Positions 45,490 to 58,453 of a DNA stretch of 64,000 nucleotides are shown here, one piece after another. The stretch is taken from positions 248,001-312,000 of the forward strand of contig JAALGY010000012.1 in assembly GCA_032358165.1 (NCBI GenBank), in the 5' to 3' direction. The notes under the pieces are model-generated. The model saw only the letters and a list, made by a program, of their open reading frames with translations, did no database searches and was not told the DNA's origin. The position numbers were made by a program, and so were the translations under genes. This DNA is from Diplosphaera chodatii (taxonomy: Eukaryota; Chlorophyta; Trebouxiophyceae; Prasiolales; Stichococcaceae). Every line of letters begins with the position of its first letter. The first letter of the stretch is position 1.

Positions 45490-48450
45490 CTAATCGCTCC
45501 ACTCGGCATCGAGCGCAAACGTATTGACATCTCGGGATGATTCCACTTGCTGCCGACCATGATCCTGCACGTCCTCATATGCAGCAAAGCTCCGTTTGCT
45601 GCCCAACGCCGCCCTGGCGTCCACACGTACACTGTCAGACGTATGCTGTCCAACTCTGCTGCTGATGTAAACTCACATAGGACAGTGGCAGCAATGCAGT
45701 GGCAGCAACTCCCACAGACACCCTCCACCAATCCCCACATTTGATGGCAGCGGGATCAAATTGATGCCTTCCAGCATTCCTCAAGACAAGTGTGAGACCA
45801 TCCTAACACTCGCTGTATGTCCAAAATTCCCCAGTCACAGCTGCAGATGCATCATGTTTTGAAACCTAGAGCAAGCTGCACGTGGACGTGCAGTGCAGAG
45901 ACATTATAGTGTAGCACGGTGCCAAAAAAATACAGAGCTTGGACCTGGCTCAACTTGATGTGCGGGGATCATGAGCAACAAACCTGCTTGAAGTCATGGA
46001 TACATGTTGCACAGTTTCCCAGCTGCTGAAGTGGTAGGCCTGTTCCATGAGGCCTCGAAGCCAGGAAGCATTGACGTCCTCAGCCGAATCACGCAAGGCA
46101 ATGTTCGGGTACACATGTTTACCCTGCGGAGTAGGTTTTATTGTCAGTGTTGGGAACCACACTGTCAATCACACTGCAAAGCAGTTCTGCACAAACTCGG
46201 CACTGCTGGATCTGTGTGAACAGCTGGTTGAGCGAATAAGTCGACCCTCTCATGGTACATGTGCACATCAATGATTCAACGCAGCATTCACAGCACTTGC
46301 ATGCACCAGTCGGCAGCACTGCTTGACGAACCATGTTCTAATACCTGCACGTTCTTCTATCCCACCTTGAAGTCCATCACAAGAGGCTCCCAGTCGGCCA
46401 GGCTCAGGCGAGGGCGCCCGTCTTCCCCTCCGGATGCCCACCGGTTATTGTAGCTTTGGTAGCAGCATTCGTGTAGCAGTAGGCCCAATGCAGGGGCCAT
46501 CGGCACCTGGACTGGTAGGTTGACTGTGAGGTGTGCTGGCAACCACTAGACTGTACATACACATGCTCTATAACAGCACGGCACGACAGTGGTGCGTACG
46601 TTCACGGTCCGCGTTGGGTCGAGGGCCAGCTCCAAACTAGCAGACGGTGCAGCACCACGAAACACAGCCAGCGCAAGGCCCACCATCTTGCGGATCTGTT
46701 GCATTGAGAGTAAGCAGCTCAGGCCTCACTTACACACTTACTTGTTTGCCTGACCTGAAGCCAAGACAGGGCCCTCTGATGTGCCACAGTGATGGCAAGC
46801 AAGCCACTGCAGCAGCACGACTGTGCACCTGATGCATCATAAACGACTGGCCAATAATCTCCAGCCGCACCCATTGTTGGCCCTGCCATGCACAGTTGAT
46901 AAGATCTGCAATCGGGACTGTGGCTGTCAACAAATTGGGAAGAGACCAGGAGAACACCAACACATGATGAGATACGCAGTGGCACGCTGCTCGTCCTTGC
47001 AGTTCTACAACAAGAAAGGAGATGTGTACAGTTGAGCATTTCGAGGAAATACCAAGACTGTGAAGGTGCCGCTGCATGAGCAAGATATGATGTAGCGTCG
47101 CGCCGCTGGTGAGCACGATGCTGTCTGTGTGTCGTCATCATGACTACTGTCACAGTTAGGATGATCTGACACATTGTTTCAGGACCACTGCGTGAGCACT
47201 CAGACGATTGTGTGCATGTGCACCTTGGTTGTGAAGTTATGGAAGCTGTGGGTCCCACAGAAGCGTTGTAGGATGCCAGACATCTGGGCCTGGCAAGCCT
47301 CGCCAAACTTGAAGAAATATTGCGTTGCTGCGTCTGCTGCTGTTCCTGCTGCCAGCTCAGCCCGCCTTGATGCACCTAGTTCATAGAACAGTAAACTGGC
47401 AGGAGCGTGCTTGATTGGTGTTACTGGTGCATTTGGGTCCGGTCGCTCAAGTGTGCACCAAAAGGCCGCCATACCACCAGGTGTACGCTGTGACGACCTT
47501 TCACCTGCACTTCCAGTCCTCAATTGGCAAGCTTCAGGGTCAAATGCGAAGGCTGGTAGGACATATTCATAGTGCCGCCTGCACATGAAATACGGTATCC
47601 TGGGCTCAATGTGCAGTGCCCAGCCTTTGGTTTCTCCTGTAGGGTGCATATCTTGCACGAGCCTGACAACAGGCATCGCGAAAAGGACACTGAAAATGGA
47701 TTCAGGACACTGCAGTGCAGCGGTCGAACCTGTCGCATAGTTTGCGAGCATCAAACCCGTTGGTGACCCGCTGATAGCCAAGACAGTGGATTGCAGGTGG
47801 CAACTCCTTGTTCAACTGCCGAAGCATGTTTGGTTGCAAGCACATCCTGAGGCTCACCACCTGGGGAGTCCAGCAGCAGAAACCTAGAGTGAGCGTCCAC
47901 ATGCATAGCATGCACCACACTGGAACATCGAACTGCATGGCACCTGGCCAACAGCAGAGACGCCTTTGTCTGTACGGGCTGCACGACTCCACGACACCTG
48001 TCCACGTCACTACATCATATATGCTATGCAGGTTAGAAGCAGGAGGCACTGCAGTTTCGGTGGACATGTATGCACCTTTGCATAATCATCTGCATTTTCA
48101 GGAGCTATGCCGCCAGTTGTGACCAAAGCTCTGTGCAGATCTCCCTCTATCGTGTTACATGCTGGATTGCGCTGCATGCCCTGCACCATTCAGTTTGGTA
48201 TTGCAAACGCCGGTTCCACACATACAGTTGTGAAGTGGACGCGCCACTCCACGAGCAGCACTTGAAACGCGCTCGTTGAATGCATTCTGGTGCCGCGTGA
48301 ACGCTCAGCAATGCAACCTGCACAGCGCACCGAGTATCCTGCGCCAACGTAGGCAAGGAAGAGTGCCACCTTGCGTTTCTGCACCTTCTTCTCGTTGCTC
48401 CGTTGTAACATTGTGGCAGAATGTGCCATGTGGCCCGGCTGGAGAGTCAT
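45490..48450 (-). CDS. PUS1: tRNA pseudouridine synthase, PUS1 type
   Basis: TruA-family enzyme that isomerises uridine to pseudouridine in tRNA and some other RNAs. Minus-strand segments: KRKVALFLAYVGAGYS (from about 48,380), GMQRNPACNTIEGDLHRAL (48,180-48,076), WSRAARTDKGVSAVGQ with the catalytic Asp (about 47,990-47,940), LNKELPPAIHCLGYQRVTN, FDARKLCD, RRHYEYVLPAFAFDPEACQ (about 47,590-47,500), RFCGTHSFHNFTTK (about 47,275-47,225), WVRLEIIGQSFMMHQ (about 46,885-46,840), IRKMVGLALAVFRG (about 46,700) and MAPALGLLLHECCYQSYNNRW (about 46,500-46,440). Downstream pieces (46,140-46,000, and 45,540-45,490 ending ALDAEWSD then TAG) probably belong to the same gene but are less certain. Start taken at 48,450; ATG 48,411 is an alternative. 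Confidence 0.87.
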
Positions 48451-49330
48451 GTCGATCGTTCACGACCCTGTCGATTCGCCCAGTTCGTCAGCAGGACTTG
48501 GCATTGTTGGGCTGCTGCCAGGAGAGCACGGATCTTCAAGGCGGCACCTGTAGGGTCTGAAGCTGCGGTTTATGCATGGCCCCGTTCATGTACATCATCA
48601 AATGCCAATGTCAAAACATTGGCACACGTCGCATCGTAGCACTGTGTGCGGCATCGGCTACAACCCTGCAAGAGCAGATATGTGCACGTCAGCAGCAAGG
48701 TTCTCACGTGGAATGTTCAGGCGCTCACAAAGCAGATGGTCCTGCGTCACACGAACACATATAGTGCTATCGTGCAGCGCCTCATAGCTGCTTCCATCAC
48801 CTTGGCGTGTGGGGTTGGGAGGCTTTAAGAACGGTACAAGAAGACCTCGCAAATGTCGATATGCCAACCAATGTGCTGATGCAGGACTTCAGCTTAGTCA
48901 TCGAGTGCACGCAGCACCATAGCTATTGAAACTTCAGCAGCTATGAGAGCTCTGAATGCAACCCCAAATTGCATCTGCTGCATTTGCCAGGCGGGTCATC
49001 ACAACGAGAACTGCGGGCCATCAAGTGTGAAGTGAAGTGAATTGAGTGCTGCATCTACGGTTGAGGTATGTTCACGCTTGTATGTCCGGCCCAGGACCAT
49101 GCATCTGCCTGCTAGGCTCGCCACTCTGCCAGTGTCTTGAAAGTTGAAAGTGCGACGCAGGGCGCCTCCCAAAGGAAGTGTCTTACATGCGCAGCAGCTA
49201 AGTCGGGTCAGACTTGGGGTTGATGATCTTATAATCGTTACGGCCAAAACCAGCGCGCCGCGACATATGTCGTGCGTTCCTCGCAGCCAGCCAACCTACT
49301 TTGACTGTGTCGGCCACGCTGAACCGCGTG
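48451..49330. other. region with one candidate minus-strand exon
   Basis: At 49,272-49,204 (-) a clean ATG opens SRRAGFGRNDYKIINPKSDP before a TAG, with a strong GTAAGA donor shortly after. It looks like a conserved N-terminus but I do not recognise it, and the TAG precedes the donor in that frame. The overlapping frame 48,999-49,247 has no motif. No gene is claimed. Confidence 0.3.
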
Positions 49331-49377
49331 GCGCGTCGCGCTAGCATCTCAGCGGGCTAGAAACGCGCAACTCCTGG

Positions 49378-49700
49378 TTGAGGGGTTAGGGTTCTGGCGT
49401 TACGTCACTGTTCATACACTATTCCCCTCGGAGTCTTTACCTTTGATAGGAGCCCCGTCTCACATGTCTCACTGCTCTACCCTTCGTTGGGTGTGTACCA
49501 GTGACGTACATAGGTACCCTGCTAATTGGGAGCACGGCAGAGTCTAGAGGTGACTTGACCCCCAAAGGGGTGGACAAGCGATCAACAGGACGTGACCGGA
49601 CGGCCGACTGTGAGTCAAATAGGGACGCACTGAGGGGGTTGGGGTCCGTAACACGGTCGAGGTGTAAACACCTTGATCCCCTACCAACCCTGTGATAACC
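49378..49700. repeat. palindrome-rich, possibly MITE-like segment
   Basis: This segment contains several inverted repeats: AGGTGTAAACACCT (perfect 6-bp arms, about 49,660-49,673), ACCCCCAAAGGGGT (about 49,558), and GGGGGTTGGGGTC facing GATCCCCTACCAACCC (49,634-49,689). One end carries GGGGTTAGGGTT and the other AACCCTGTGATAACCC, weakly inverted to each other. It lies just downstream of the carrier gene and looks unlike the flanks. A small non-autonomous element is possible but not shown. Confidence 0.4.
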
Positions 49701-49759
49701 CTGCGCCTGCTGTCTAGCCAGCACAGCGATCATTGTTGTCATCATTGTGAAGGAGCCGC

Positions 49760-51640
49760 TTACAGCTCTCGTATGTGCCCCAACACACCGCTGCAGCTGG
49801 AACATGAAACAATACCCGTGGCCGCATGCCATGCCACAGGCTGCGCCAGCCCTCCTGCCTCACCAGCTCTCTGAGAGCAGGCACCTGCCAGACAACTGTG
49901 TGTATGAGCTTACTGCTAGTTTCTTGGCTGCATCATGCCAGCGACAGCCTGCCCTTCATATGCACACAATATAGTCTACATGCGACGCATTTGTAGACAA
50001 CCAGGAATGAGGTTGATCAGAGGAATACCACGGAAGTGAGGTGCGGCCGGCTGCTGGCATAGACGCCAGCAAGTTGCAGCCGTGTTTTTACAACATCCAA
50101 AGGAGTTGTTGCTGCAGCGGCAAGACCACCTGCACAAGGTGATAACATCTTCCAGAAGACAGTTTTGTCGACACTGTATGGATCTCGCAGAGCAAGTTGC
50201 TCAGTCCCTTGAAAATGAACAGAAATCTGTGACAGCACGATGTGCACAGTGTCAGGGCATGCGCCCCATGCATGCGTGGAGCATTCTTCAATCACACCTG
50301 CGAGTCCACCTGCGAGTAGCTCTGACCACAGCCCCTCGACCTGGCCAGCCTCGCCCAGAGCGCGCTTGCCAGCCTCGTAGGCAGTGAAGTGAATGGCTGT
50401 GAAGGGCACGTTCATAAAAATCTGCAGCAGCACCACAGCTGGCAGTCTGACAGCTGCCATATGTACAATGATAGTGCCCATCGAGCGGACCAGGCGCAAT
50501 AGTGCCTTGATATAGGCATTTTGTATGCATTGATGATCCTCAGCTGTGGCTGCCATGCTTCACATACGGTACTTTGAAGCTGCTGGCATCAGGGGCGCAC
50601 CGTGGTGCGGAGCGATTTGAAAAACGACCCCACACCCTCTTCCTTCAGCATCGTGCGCATACAGTGTGTGACACTCGAGTACGGGCTGTGTGCAACCTGC
50701 CGCAGTGGTAGTCACATCGTGCTTCAGCAGGCCGCGACAGTCACCTACTGCTCCAGGGTGTGGGCAAACTTGTCTAAAGCCAGACAACCTGCTGCAGGTG
50801 GGAAACTTAGCACCTGTAGCCGTTGTTTGACGGTGTCAAAGGGTACATTCACAGTGTCGCTGACAATCGTGGCTACAGCGCCTGCGGCTGCTGTTGCAAG
50901 ATGCGCCTGCCCAACATCTCCTGGCATGATAAGCCGCCGCTTGGCCTCCTCGTAAGCCGCAAAGTAAAGCGCATGTGCTGGCCTGTCAAGTGCACAGGAA
51001 GGTCGACAAGCTGTCAACGTACCTGCTGCAGTCTCCACCCATTGTGAGCATGCATGCCAAGGTGCCAACAGGAGCTGATCGAGTCATTACATGTAGGTGC
51101 TGCTGAATGCATCTGGCGCCTGCGGGAGTTTGACAGGAATGGCAACGTTGTCACGGTCCGAATGTCGCAGTTTGCTGCCAGCAGCCGCACCCTGTGCCGA
51201 GCAGTTGTGCACGCACGCCAGCATATAGACCGCGCCACCCCTCGCGTCGCAACACTGCCATGACAGCGCGGCTAACGGATGAACCTCGTAGCTGCATGCA
51301 CAACGCTTTCGGGTCAGGAGGCATAGGGATCTGCCTTGGAGAAGAACAGCCAGGCCACTGCTGCACAGCTGGGGTGAATTGCCCATCAGCCTACAAATAT
51401 GCGCACCTGCTGGCCCGGATGTGCAAGTGCTTGCATCCGTGTTTTGATGGTGTCCACTGGGTACATGACAGTATGCTCTGCCATACCCGCTGTGGCGCCC
51501 GCCAACATGTGCTGCAGTGCATCACGAATACTGCATCAATCACGGCAGTCTGAAGCGCCAGTCATGGCACGCATGCCCACCATCGCTTGGGAGTGCTGCA
51601 CCTTCACGAATCCCAGCTCTGAGGGTCTCATGTCCGCCGC
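49760..51640 (-). CDS. mitochondrial carrier, mitoferrin-like
   Basis: Inner-membrane carrier with three repeats, most like mitoferrin (iron import). Minus-strand segments: [20 protein letters not shown] and TIKTRMQAL (repeat 1, to 51,407), [37 protein letters not shown] (about 50,990-50,940), [20 protein letters not shown] (repeat 2), [17 protein letters not shown] (about 50,650-50,600), [21 protein letters not shown] (split here between VPF and TAI) (about 50,425-50,360), [20 protein letters not shown] (repeat 3), and the last exon [20 protein letters not shown] with stop TAA at 49,762-49,760. The PxD-x2-K-x-R-type signatures are intact in all repeats. The start is uncertain: an ATG near 51,630 opens [14 protein letters not shown], but a stop intervenes before repeat 1, so an intron is required. 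Iron as substrate is inferred from similarity only. Confidence 0.85.
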
Positions 51641-52422
51641 ACTATATCCTTGCTCGACCTCAACGGGGGAAGCTGGTAGCCTCGTATGAGCGGCAGCAGG
51701 CATTTGCGCAGCACAAAGCGGCGGAGGCTGTATTGCCGTCCGCCCTCTCGCTGTAAGCAGCGTCCAGCTGCTTACAGTGTAAGCACCATCCCGCGTTGAT
51801 GTGCTTTGGCAGGGATGCAGACTTCATGCATATGCGAGTGAGCCGTGTGGAGGCTAATGCGTCTGTGCACTTGTCCTATGATCGCCACGGATGCGTGTGC
51901 TGGCACGACCGCACGCCTTGCGAATCGCACGGCTTTTGATCTTAGCTTTCACAATGCGTGCTGCAAGCGCGGTTCAATACATTCCTGCTGAGCAAACTTG
52001 CAAGGAATGCCTTACAGCTGCCGAAGAACTCCGCAAAACATCAGCAATACTTTTTGATAGACTTCAGCGAATACCACATCAATATACTAGTTCTATGCTT
52101 TTGAGGCTTTGATCGTCTACTTCAAGCTGCTGTGAATGTCGAGTGATGCTTCGAGGAGTGGCACCGTGCAAATGAAGTAGTAATGACATCGTGGCGGCCA
52201 GCACAGGAAAGCAGATTGCGCTGACAGCCCCGCCTTCAGCTGCAAAGCCTGCATGTTCAGGAGACACACTTGCACAGCTCGGGCGCCTCACGCAGGCTCA
52301 GTTCAGCTGCATATCGCAAGCCAAGGCAATGCTGATTGTGTACACACCCCACAAGAAATCACTTGAATCCCTATGGTCTGCCTGGTAGCTGCCAAGTCAC
52401 ATTGCTAGCGTACTGACAGTTG
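51641..52422. promoter_or_regulatory. divergent intergenic region carrier / E1
   Basis: About 780 bases between the divergent starts. It should include both promoters and possibly a 5' exon of the carrier. Short frames have no motif. Confidence 0.4.
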
Positions 52423-55400
52423 ATGTCGGGCAGCAAACTCGTTGGTGCACGACCAGCTGCCTCGTCCCCGCCCCCTACCAAGAGGATGAAGCTTGAGACA
52501 GGGCCCAACGGTGCAGACGGCGAGCTGGATGAAGACTTGCATTCCAGACAGATCGCCGTCTATGGTCGCGAGTCTATGCATCGGATGGCGGCTGCTAGAA
52601 CGTTGGTCCTGGGCATGAATGGCCTTGGCGTGGAAGTTGGTGCGTTTTGGGAGCTTTGGCCAGTGCACCAATCACATGACTTCTACAATGTGTAAAGATG
52701 TCGCAGTCAGGCGCTGACCCATGCAGTTAACGTGCTCATTGCAGCTAAGAATGTCATCCTCGCTGGCGTCAAGGCTGTGACGCTGCATGATACGGAGACT
52801 GTGCAGCTGCATGACCTTGGCTCTCAATTCTACTTGTCCGAGGACGATATTGGTGCCAATCGAGCGTCCGCCTGCCAGGCCAAGCTGCAGGAGCTTAACA
52901 CTGCCGTTGCAGTGTCGGCAACCACACAAGATCTGAGCGACGTCTTCCTTGCAAGCTTTGATGTGCGATGCGGTCTTGCTGATCTAATTTATAAACACTA
53001 TGCTGATATTATGTTTGCAATGAACTGCTTGTTACTGTGCTACCGTCAAGGGATGATGACCTTTTCTGAATCCTGTCACACTCCTGACGATGATAACTGC
53101 GCAGGTCGTTGTTGCTACCAACATGGGCCTGGCCGACTCGGTCAAGATCGACCAGTCATGCAGGCAGCAGGGCACTGCTTTCATTCGTGCTGAGCTTCAC
53201 GGCGTATTTGGCAGCATCTTCTGCGACTTTGGCAAAGCCTTCACGGTCCTTGATGTCGATGGTGTGCATGCCTTCAATGTTGGCGTGCTTCTGTGGTTTA
53301 CTTCTGTTACAGCTGCCAGTTGAGGCTACCTGGCAAATGAGAGTGGGATGCCTTTCAGTCACACTCGTTAGCAACAGCTGTGTGCAGCAGTGCTGATAGA
53401 ACGACCACCAACGCCATGCAGGCGAGGAGCCCGTAACTGGGATTGTGTCGGGCGTGACGCAAAGCGAGTCGAGCACCATCATATCTTGTGTGGAGGACGA
53501 GCGCCTCGAATTTCAAGTGTGTTGACATTTAGTTGCTCCAGTTCTGCATGCAGCTCATGCAGTAGGCAAGCTACCGTGAAAGCGTTTCCTGCAATGAATT
53601 TGGAATGACGATGATTGGGGTGAGGACAGTGCTTGCACCTTCCGCCATCAGGACGGGCACCTGGTCTCTTTCACAGAAGTGGAGGGCATCCCGCAGCTCA
53701 ATGATGGCAAGCCACGGCGCATCACAAATGTCAAGGTGACATGCAACTGAAGTCGGGCATATCATGCTGCAGAGAATCTTATGCATCCTTGATAGGGGAT
53801 CTGTATGTGCATTGCTTGGGGCTGATTCCATGGCAACTGTTCTCCATGCAGGCCCACTCTTTTGAGCTCCAGGAGCCCATTAGTGGTGATGTGGCATACG
53901 CTCGAGGCGGCCTTGTCACGCAGGTTAAGGAGCTGAAGCAGCTGTCATTCAGGTCGCTTGCAGATGTGCGTAGGGCTATCGTTGACTTACAGCATCACAG
54001 GCCTGTCTGCACAGCTTAGACGAAGTAGTTCTTCACATTCGGATATGCGCAATCCCGTGCGACTGCCCTGACTCACCTAACGAGTCTCCTAGATCGTCCT
54101 ACCATGTCAGACGGGTGTGACTGCGGTGTCCTTCTATAGGCACTGGCAGATCCTGGGGAGTTTCTGCTGTCTGACTTTGCAAAGCTCGAGCGCTCAGCAC
54201 AGCTACACATCGGCTTCCAGGCTCTCGATGCCTTCCAGGTATGAGTTGTCTACATGAGAGCATGTGTTTCGTGGCCAAATCAAGGCATATCCAAGTCGAT
54301 TTGGCATGAACATGTCTGCAGCACAATTCGCTGTCATTTCATGGTGGTTCAGGCTGAGCACGGGCGGCTACCAGCACCTGCATCGGAAGGAGATGCATCA
54401 GCGGTTATTGCAGCGGCTCACAAGCTGAGCATGGCTGCTGGGAACGTGTCGCTGGACGAGCACACTCTCAAACTGCTTGCGTTCAGTGCAACAGGCAATC
54501 TGAACCCGATGGCTGCAATGTTTGGTGGCATCATTGGTCAAGAGGTGGGTTCATAAGCGATGCTGGATGTCCATGCCCAGCTTTTGTTCACAGACATTTT
54601 TCGGGAGATACCACTTCTGTGGACCAACCATTCGCCATGCAAAGCTCTCTCCTGTGTTGCACAGGTCATGAAGGCTGTGAGTGGCAAGTTTCATCCCCTG
54701 TACCAGTGGTTCTACTTCGACAGCATAGAGTCACTGCCACCCGTCGAACAGCTCACTCCTGAGGCTTGCATGCCCCAGGCAAGCAATTTGCAGCGCATGC
54801 ACTGGCTTCATACTGGTCATCTTTGTGACGGTGCACATTCTAACAGTATGCTTCAAGTTTCAGGGTACACGCTACGATGGCCAAATCGCAGTGTTCGGCG
54901 CAAATATGCAACAGAAGCTGCAAAGCCTGCAGCTGTTTCTGGTCGGCGCTGGTGCTTTGGGCTGCGAATTTGTCAAGAACCTCGCGTGCATGGGTGTGGC
55001 CACTGATGGCGCTGGATGCGTGACTATCACGGACGATGACGTCATTGAGAAGAGCAACCTGAGCCGCCAGTTTCTGTTCCGTGATTGGGACATTGGCAAG
55101 TGCGTACAGCAGGCACAAAGCGTGGCATTGTGTTTGCTTGCAGCTTTCTGCCCTCCTTCTCATTATAGGCTTGATCCTCAACACATGCAGAGCAAAGTCG
55201 ACAGCAGCAGCAAAGGCAGCCAAGGCTATCAACCCAGCATTCTGCATTCGAGCGCTGCAGAATCGGGTGTCTCCTGACTCGGAGGTGCGCCGCATTGCAC
55301 AGCAGTATGGTGCTTGTCATCACACTGCCATCACAACAAGCACCTGCGTCGCAAGCACTTCTGGCGTGCAGGAGTGAGCGGCCTGCAGCTTGCAATGTGT

Positions 55401-58400
55401 GTCTAGATATGCGGTGCATGCTTCATGTTGTGCATCCCATGCAGGTCATCTTCGACGATGCATTCTGGACCGGCGTTGATGTGGTGATCAACGCCCTTGA
55501 CAATGTCACGGCTCGCCTCTATGTTGACAGCCGATGTGTGTACTTTGGTCGGCCATTGCTGGAGAGTGGAACTTTGGGCGCAAAAGCCAACACGCAAGTG
55601 GTGGTCCCGAATGTCACCGAAAACTATGGTGCGTTGCACAGGTTCACTACACGGTGGCTCCCGACACCGACCTGCGTGCGATGTGCATATGTGCTTGTGC
55701 CCACTGTTGCGATGCTAAAGCGCCAGTTGCCCATTGTAGACACCCTGTTCATCTCTGCAGGTGCATCGCGCGACCCCCCGGAAAAGCAGGCACCCATGTG
55801 CACACTTCACAGTTTCCCTCACAACATCGACCACTGCCTGACCTTTGCACGGTCGGAGTTCGAGGGCCTGCTCGAAAAGCCACCTGCAGAGGCCAACGCC
55901 TTCCTGTCGGACCCCACCAAGTGCGTCCTTTTGCAACTACTTCCGAAGGCTTAGCTAGCACTTGTTGTTGCGCAGTTGACCACAGATGTGGAGATGCACA
56001 CAAGCTTTGATGTGTCTGCGCCATGACCAGCAGCAGTGTGCAGTTGGGTGATGCTTCTCAGATATGAACGCCATGCGCACAGGTATCTAGATGATGCAGT
56101 CAATGCAGGCGACAGTGCAGCGCGCGAACGGCTGGAGCGTGTTGCCGAGGTCCTTGTCACTGAGCGGTGCCGCTCCTTCGAAGACTGCATTGCCTGGGCA
56201 CGCCGTCTGTTTGAGGTGCAGCAACCTGTGTTGGTCGCAGCCGGCCTACTACAATAACTTGCTCAGCACGCTTACACTACACTGCAATTCTGCCTAGCAG
56301 CAGGAATCCTATTTCTAAGGTTCGGCACCGTTTTCAAGGGCTGCATGTGCATGTACCTTCTGTGCCTCTGATGTGCTGGCTGGCCACTTGTCTTGCAGGT
56401 GCAATTTCACGATCGGATTGCGCAGCTGAGTTTCACATTCCCAGAGGATGCAGTCACTTCAACTGGAGCACCCTTTTGGTCTGCACCAAAGCGCTTTCCT
56501 CACCCTCTCAACTTCGATGCGTCGGACACCTCGCAGGTGCCGACTTGCACATCAAAGTTTGGTAGCAATAATGTGCAGGCTGGGCACTATTGCATGTGTG
56601 TAGGGCATCAAAGAACACAGGCACCTGGACCTGATGCTGTGGGTAGAATGGCAAGGCTACACAAGTTGTTCCCTTGAGCAGGTGGCGTTCGTTCAAGCTG
56701 CAGCCATTCTGAAGGCACGCACATACTGCATGCAGCTCCCACCATGGGCATACGTGTTGGAACAGGTCGGTACCATATGTGACCATGCGCTGATGCAGCC
56801 TATCAACCAGCAAGCACCAGATGCGAGGATTTGCAATGGTGAAGGTGTTCCTGCGCAGGTAGCAAGCACTGCAGCAGGCGTTCACATCCCCCCGTTCACT
56901 CCGCAACAAGGCGTGCGCATTGAGACAGATCCAAAAGCTGCCTCTGCAGCAGCCGAGCCCATGAGTGGCGATGACGAATCCCAGATAGCAACTCTAGTGC
57001 AACAGCTGCGGGTGCGTCACAGTGGCACCTCCTATATGTGTGCACCACCCTTGATTTTCAGCAGCAGCAGTTGACGTCAGCACGAGTCGTTAATGCCTAG
57101 AAACTCTGCACGGACTCTGCACGGAAGGTGAGATTGACATGTGATAGTGATGCGAAATAGGATGCGCAAGTGTCACTTGACTCAAATTTCAAGCTGGAGG
57201 CCATCCAATTCGAGAAAGATGACGACACCAATTTTCATATGGAGTTCATCGCCGGTCTTGCCAACATGCGTGCTCGAAACTATTCTCTCCAGGCAAAATA
57301 TGTTATGGTGCACTTGTTGGTATGCCATGCCCCTCGCGTTACCTGGCCTTGCAAGGCCGAATGCTTTGCTGTATATGACCTGCAGGAGCAGAAACAGTGT
57401 TACTGTCCTGATTGTGTCGCAGGAAGTGGACAAGCTGAAGGCTAAGCTCATTGCGGGGAAGATCATCCCAGCCATTGCCACTGCTACCTCGCTGGCGACT
57501 GGTGTGCAATTTACACGCTTGATCAACGATGTCATCCTACAGTTCTTGTAGGTCCAACGTGCCAAGGGCGGATCATGCAGGGCTTGTATGCCTGGAGCTG
57601 TACAAGGTCGTTCAAGGCAAGCCAATTGAGGCATACCGCAACACGTTTGCAAATCTTGCTCTGCCGTTGTTCTCGATGGCGGAGCCTATCCCGCCCAAGG
57701 TACAGTTTGCAACTTTGTGCATACAGCTTGTGTCTCGGACCATGCTAGGAGACATCTTAGGATGACATCTAGGCATCACAGGATATGAAGTGACATCCTC
57801 TTGGTTGAACAAGTTTATTCGCAGCGTGCTGGCAATAGCATCTCATGTTCAGTCACGTGAAGTCTGAGGCGAAAATCGTGCCGCACTTCATGGTTGGTTG
57901 GATTGCAGGCTGTACAATACGAGGGCATGAAGTGGACCCTCTGGGACCGCTGGGTACTGGAGGGCGATTTGACCGTGCAGCAAGTGCTCGACTGGTTTGC
58001 AGTAAGCATAACATGTATAACGCCTTCAAGCTGTGTGCACCCTGATTACATGACCTCCAACCTCCACTACCCGACAATCTACCGGCTCGAAAGTTCCTCT
58101 GCTTCGCACCATGCAGGATCGTAAGCTTGAGGCGTACTCCTTCTCATATGGCCAAAGCCTGCTGTACAACAATATCTTCCCAAAGCACCGCGAACGGCTG
58201 GGCAAGCGGCTCTCAGAGTTGGTGCAGAGCGTTGGCAAAGCAGATTTGGCAGGTGGGACTCCCGCTTTCCATACACTACCCAAAGACCTTGCAGACTAAT
58301 TACGTGTCTGCGCACAAAGCACTGCAGCAAGACACGCACACTATTGTAATGTTTTCTGCAGGCCCTCGCAGTCACTTTGATATTGTGGTGGCGTGTGAAG

Positions 58401-58453
58401 ACGAAGCAGGCGAGGACATTGATGTGCCTCTTGTGTCCATCAGATTTAAGTGA
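52423..58453 (+). CDS. UBA1: ubiquitin-activating enzyme E1
   Basis: Activates ubiquitin by adenylation and thioester transfer; top of the ubiquitin cascade. First exon: [38 protein letters not shown]. The inactive adenylation half follows ([45 protein letters not shown]). The second, active half has [32 protein letters not shown] (ATP loop), [36 protein letters not shown] and [17 protein letters not shown]. The catalytic Cys (codon 55,799-55,801) lies in [18 protein letters not shown]. Then [68 protein letters not shown] and [13 protein letters not shown]. The ubiquitin-fold domain contains [10 protein letters not shown] and [20 protein letters not shown] and ends [10 protein letters not shown] with TGA at 58,451-58,453. 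At least 18 exons. UBA1 rather than UBA6 or SUMO E1 by full-length similarity. Confidence 0.95.
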
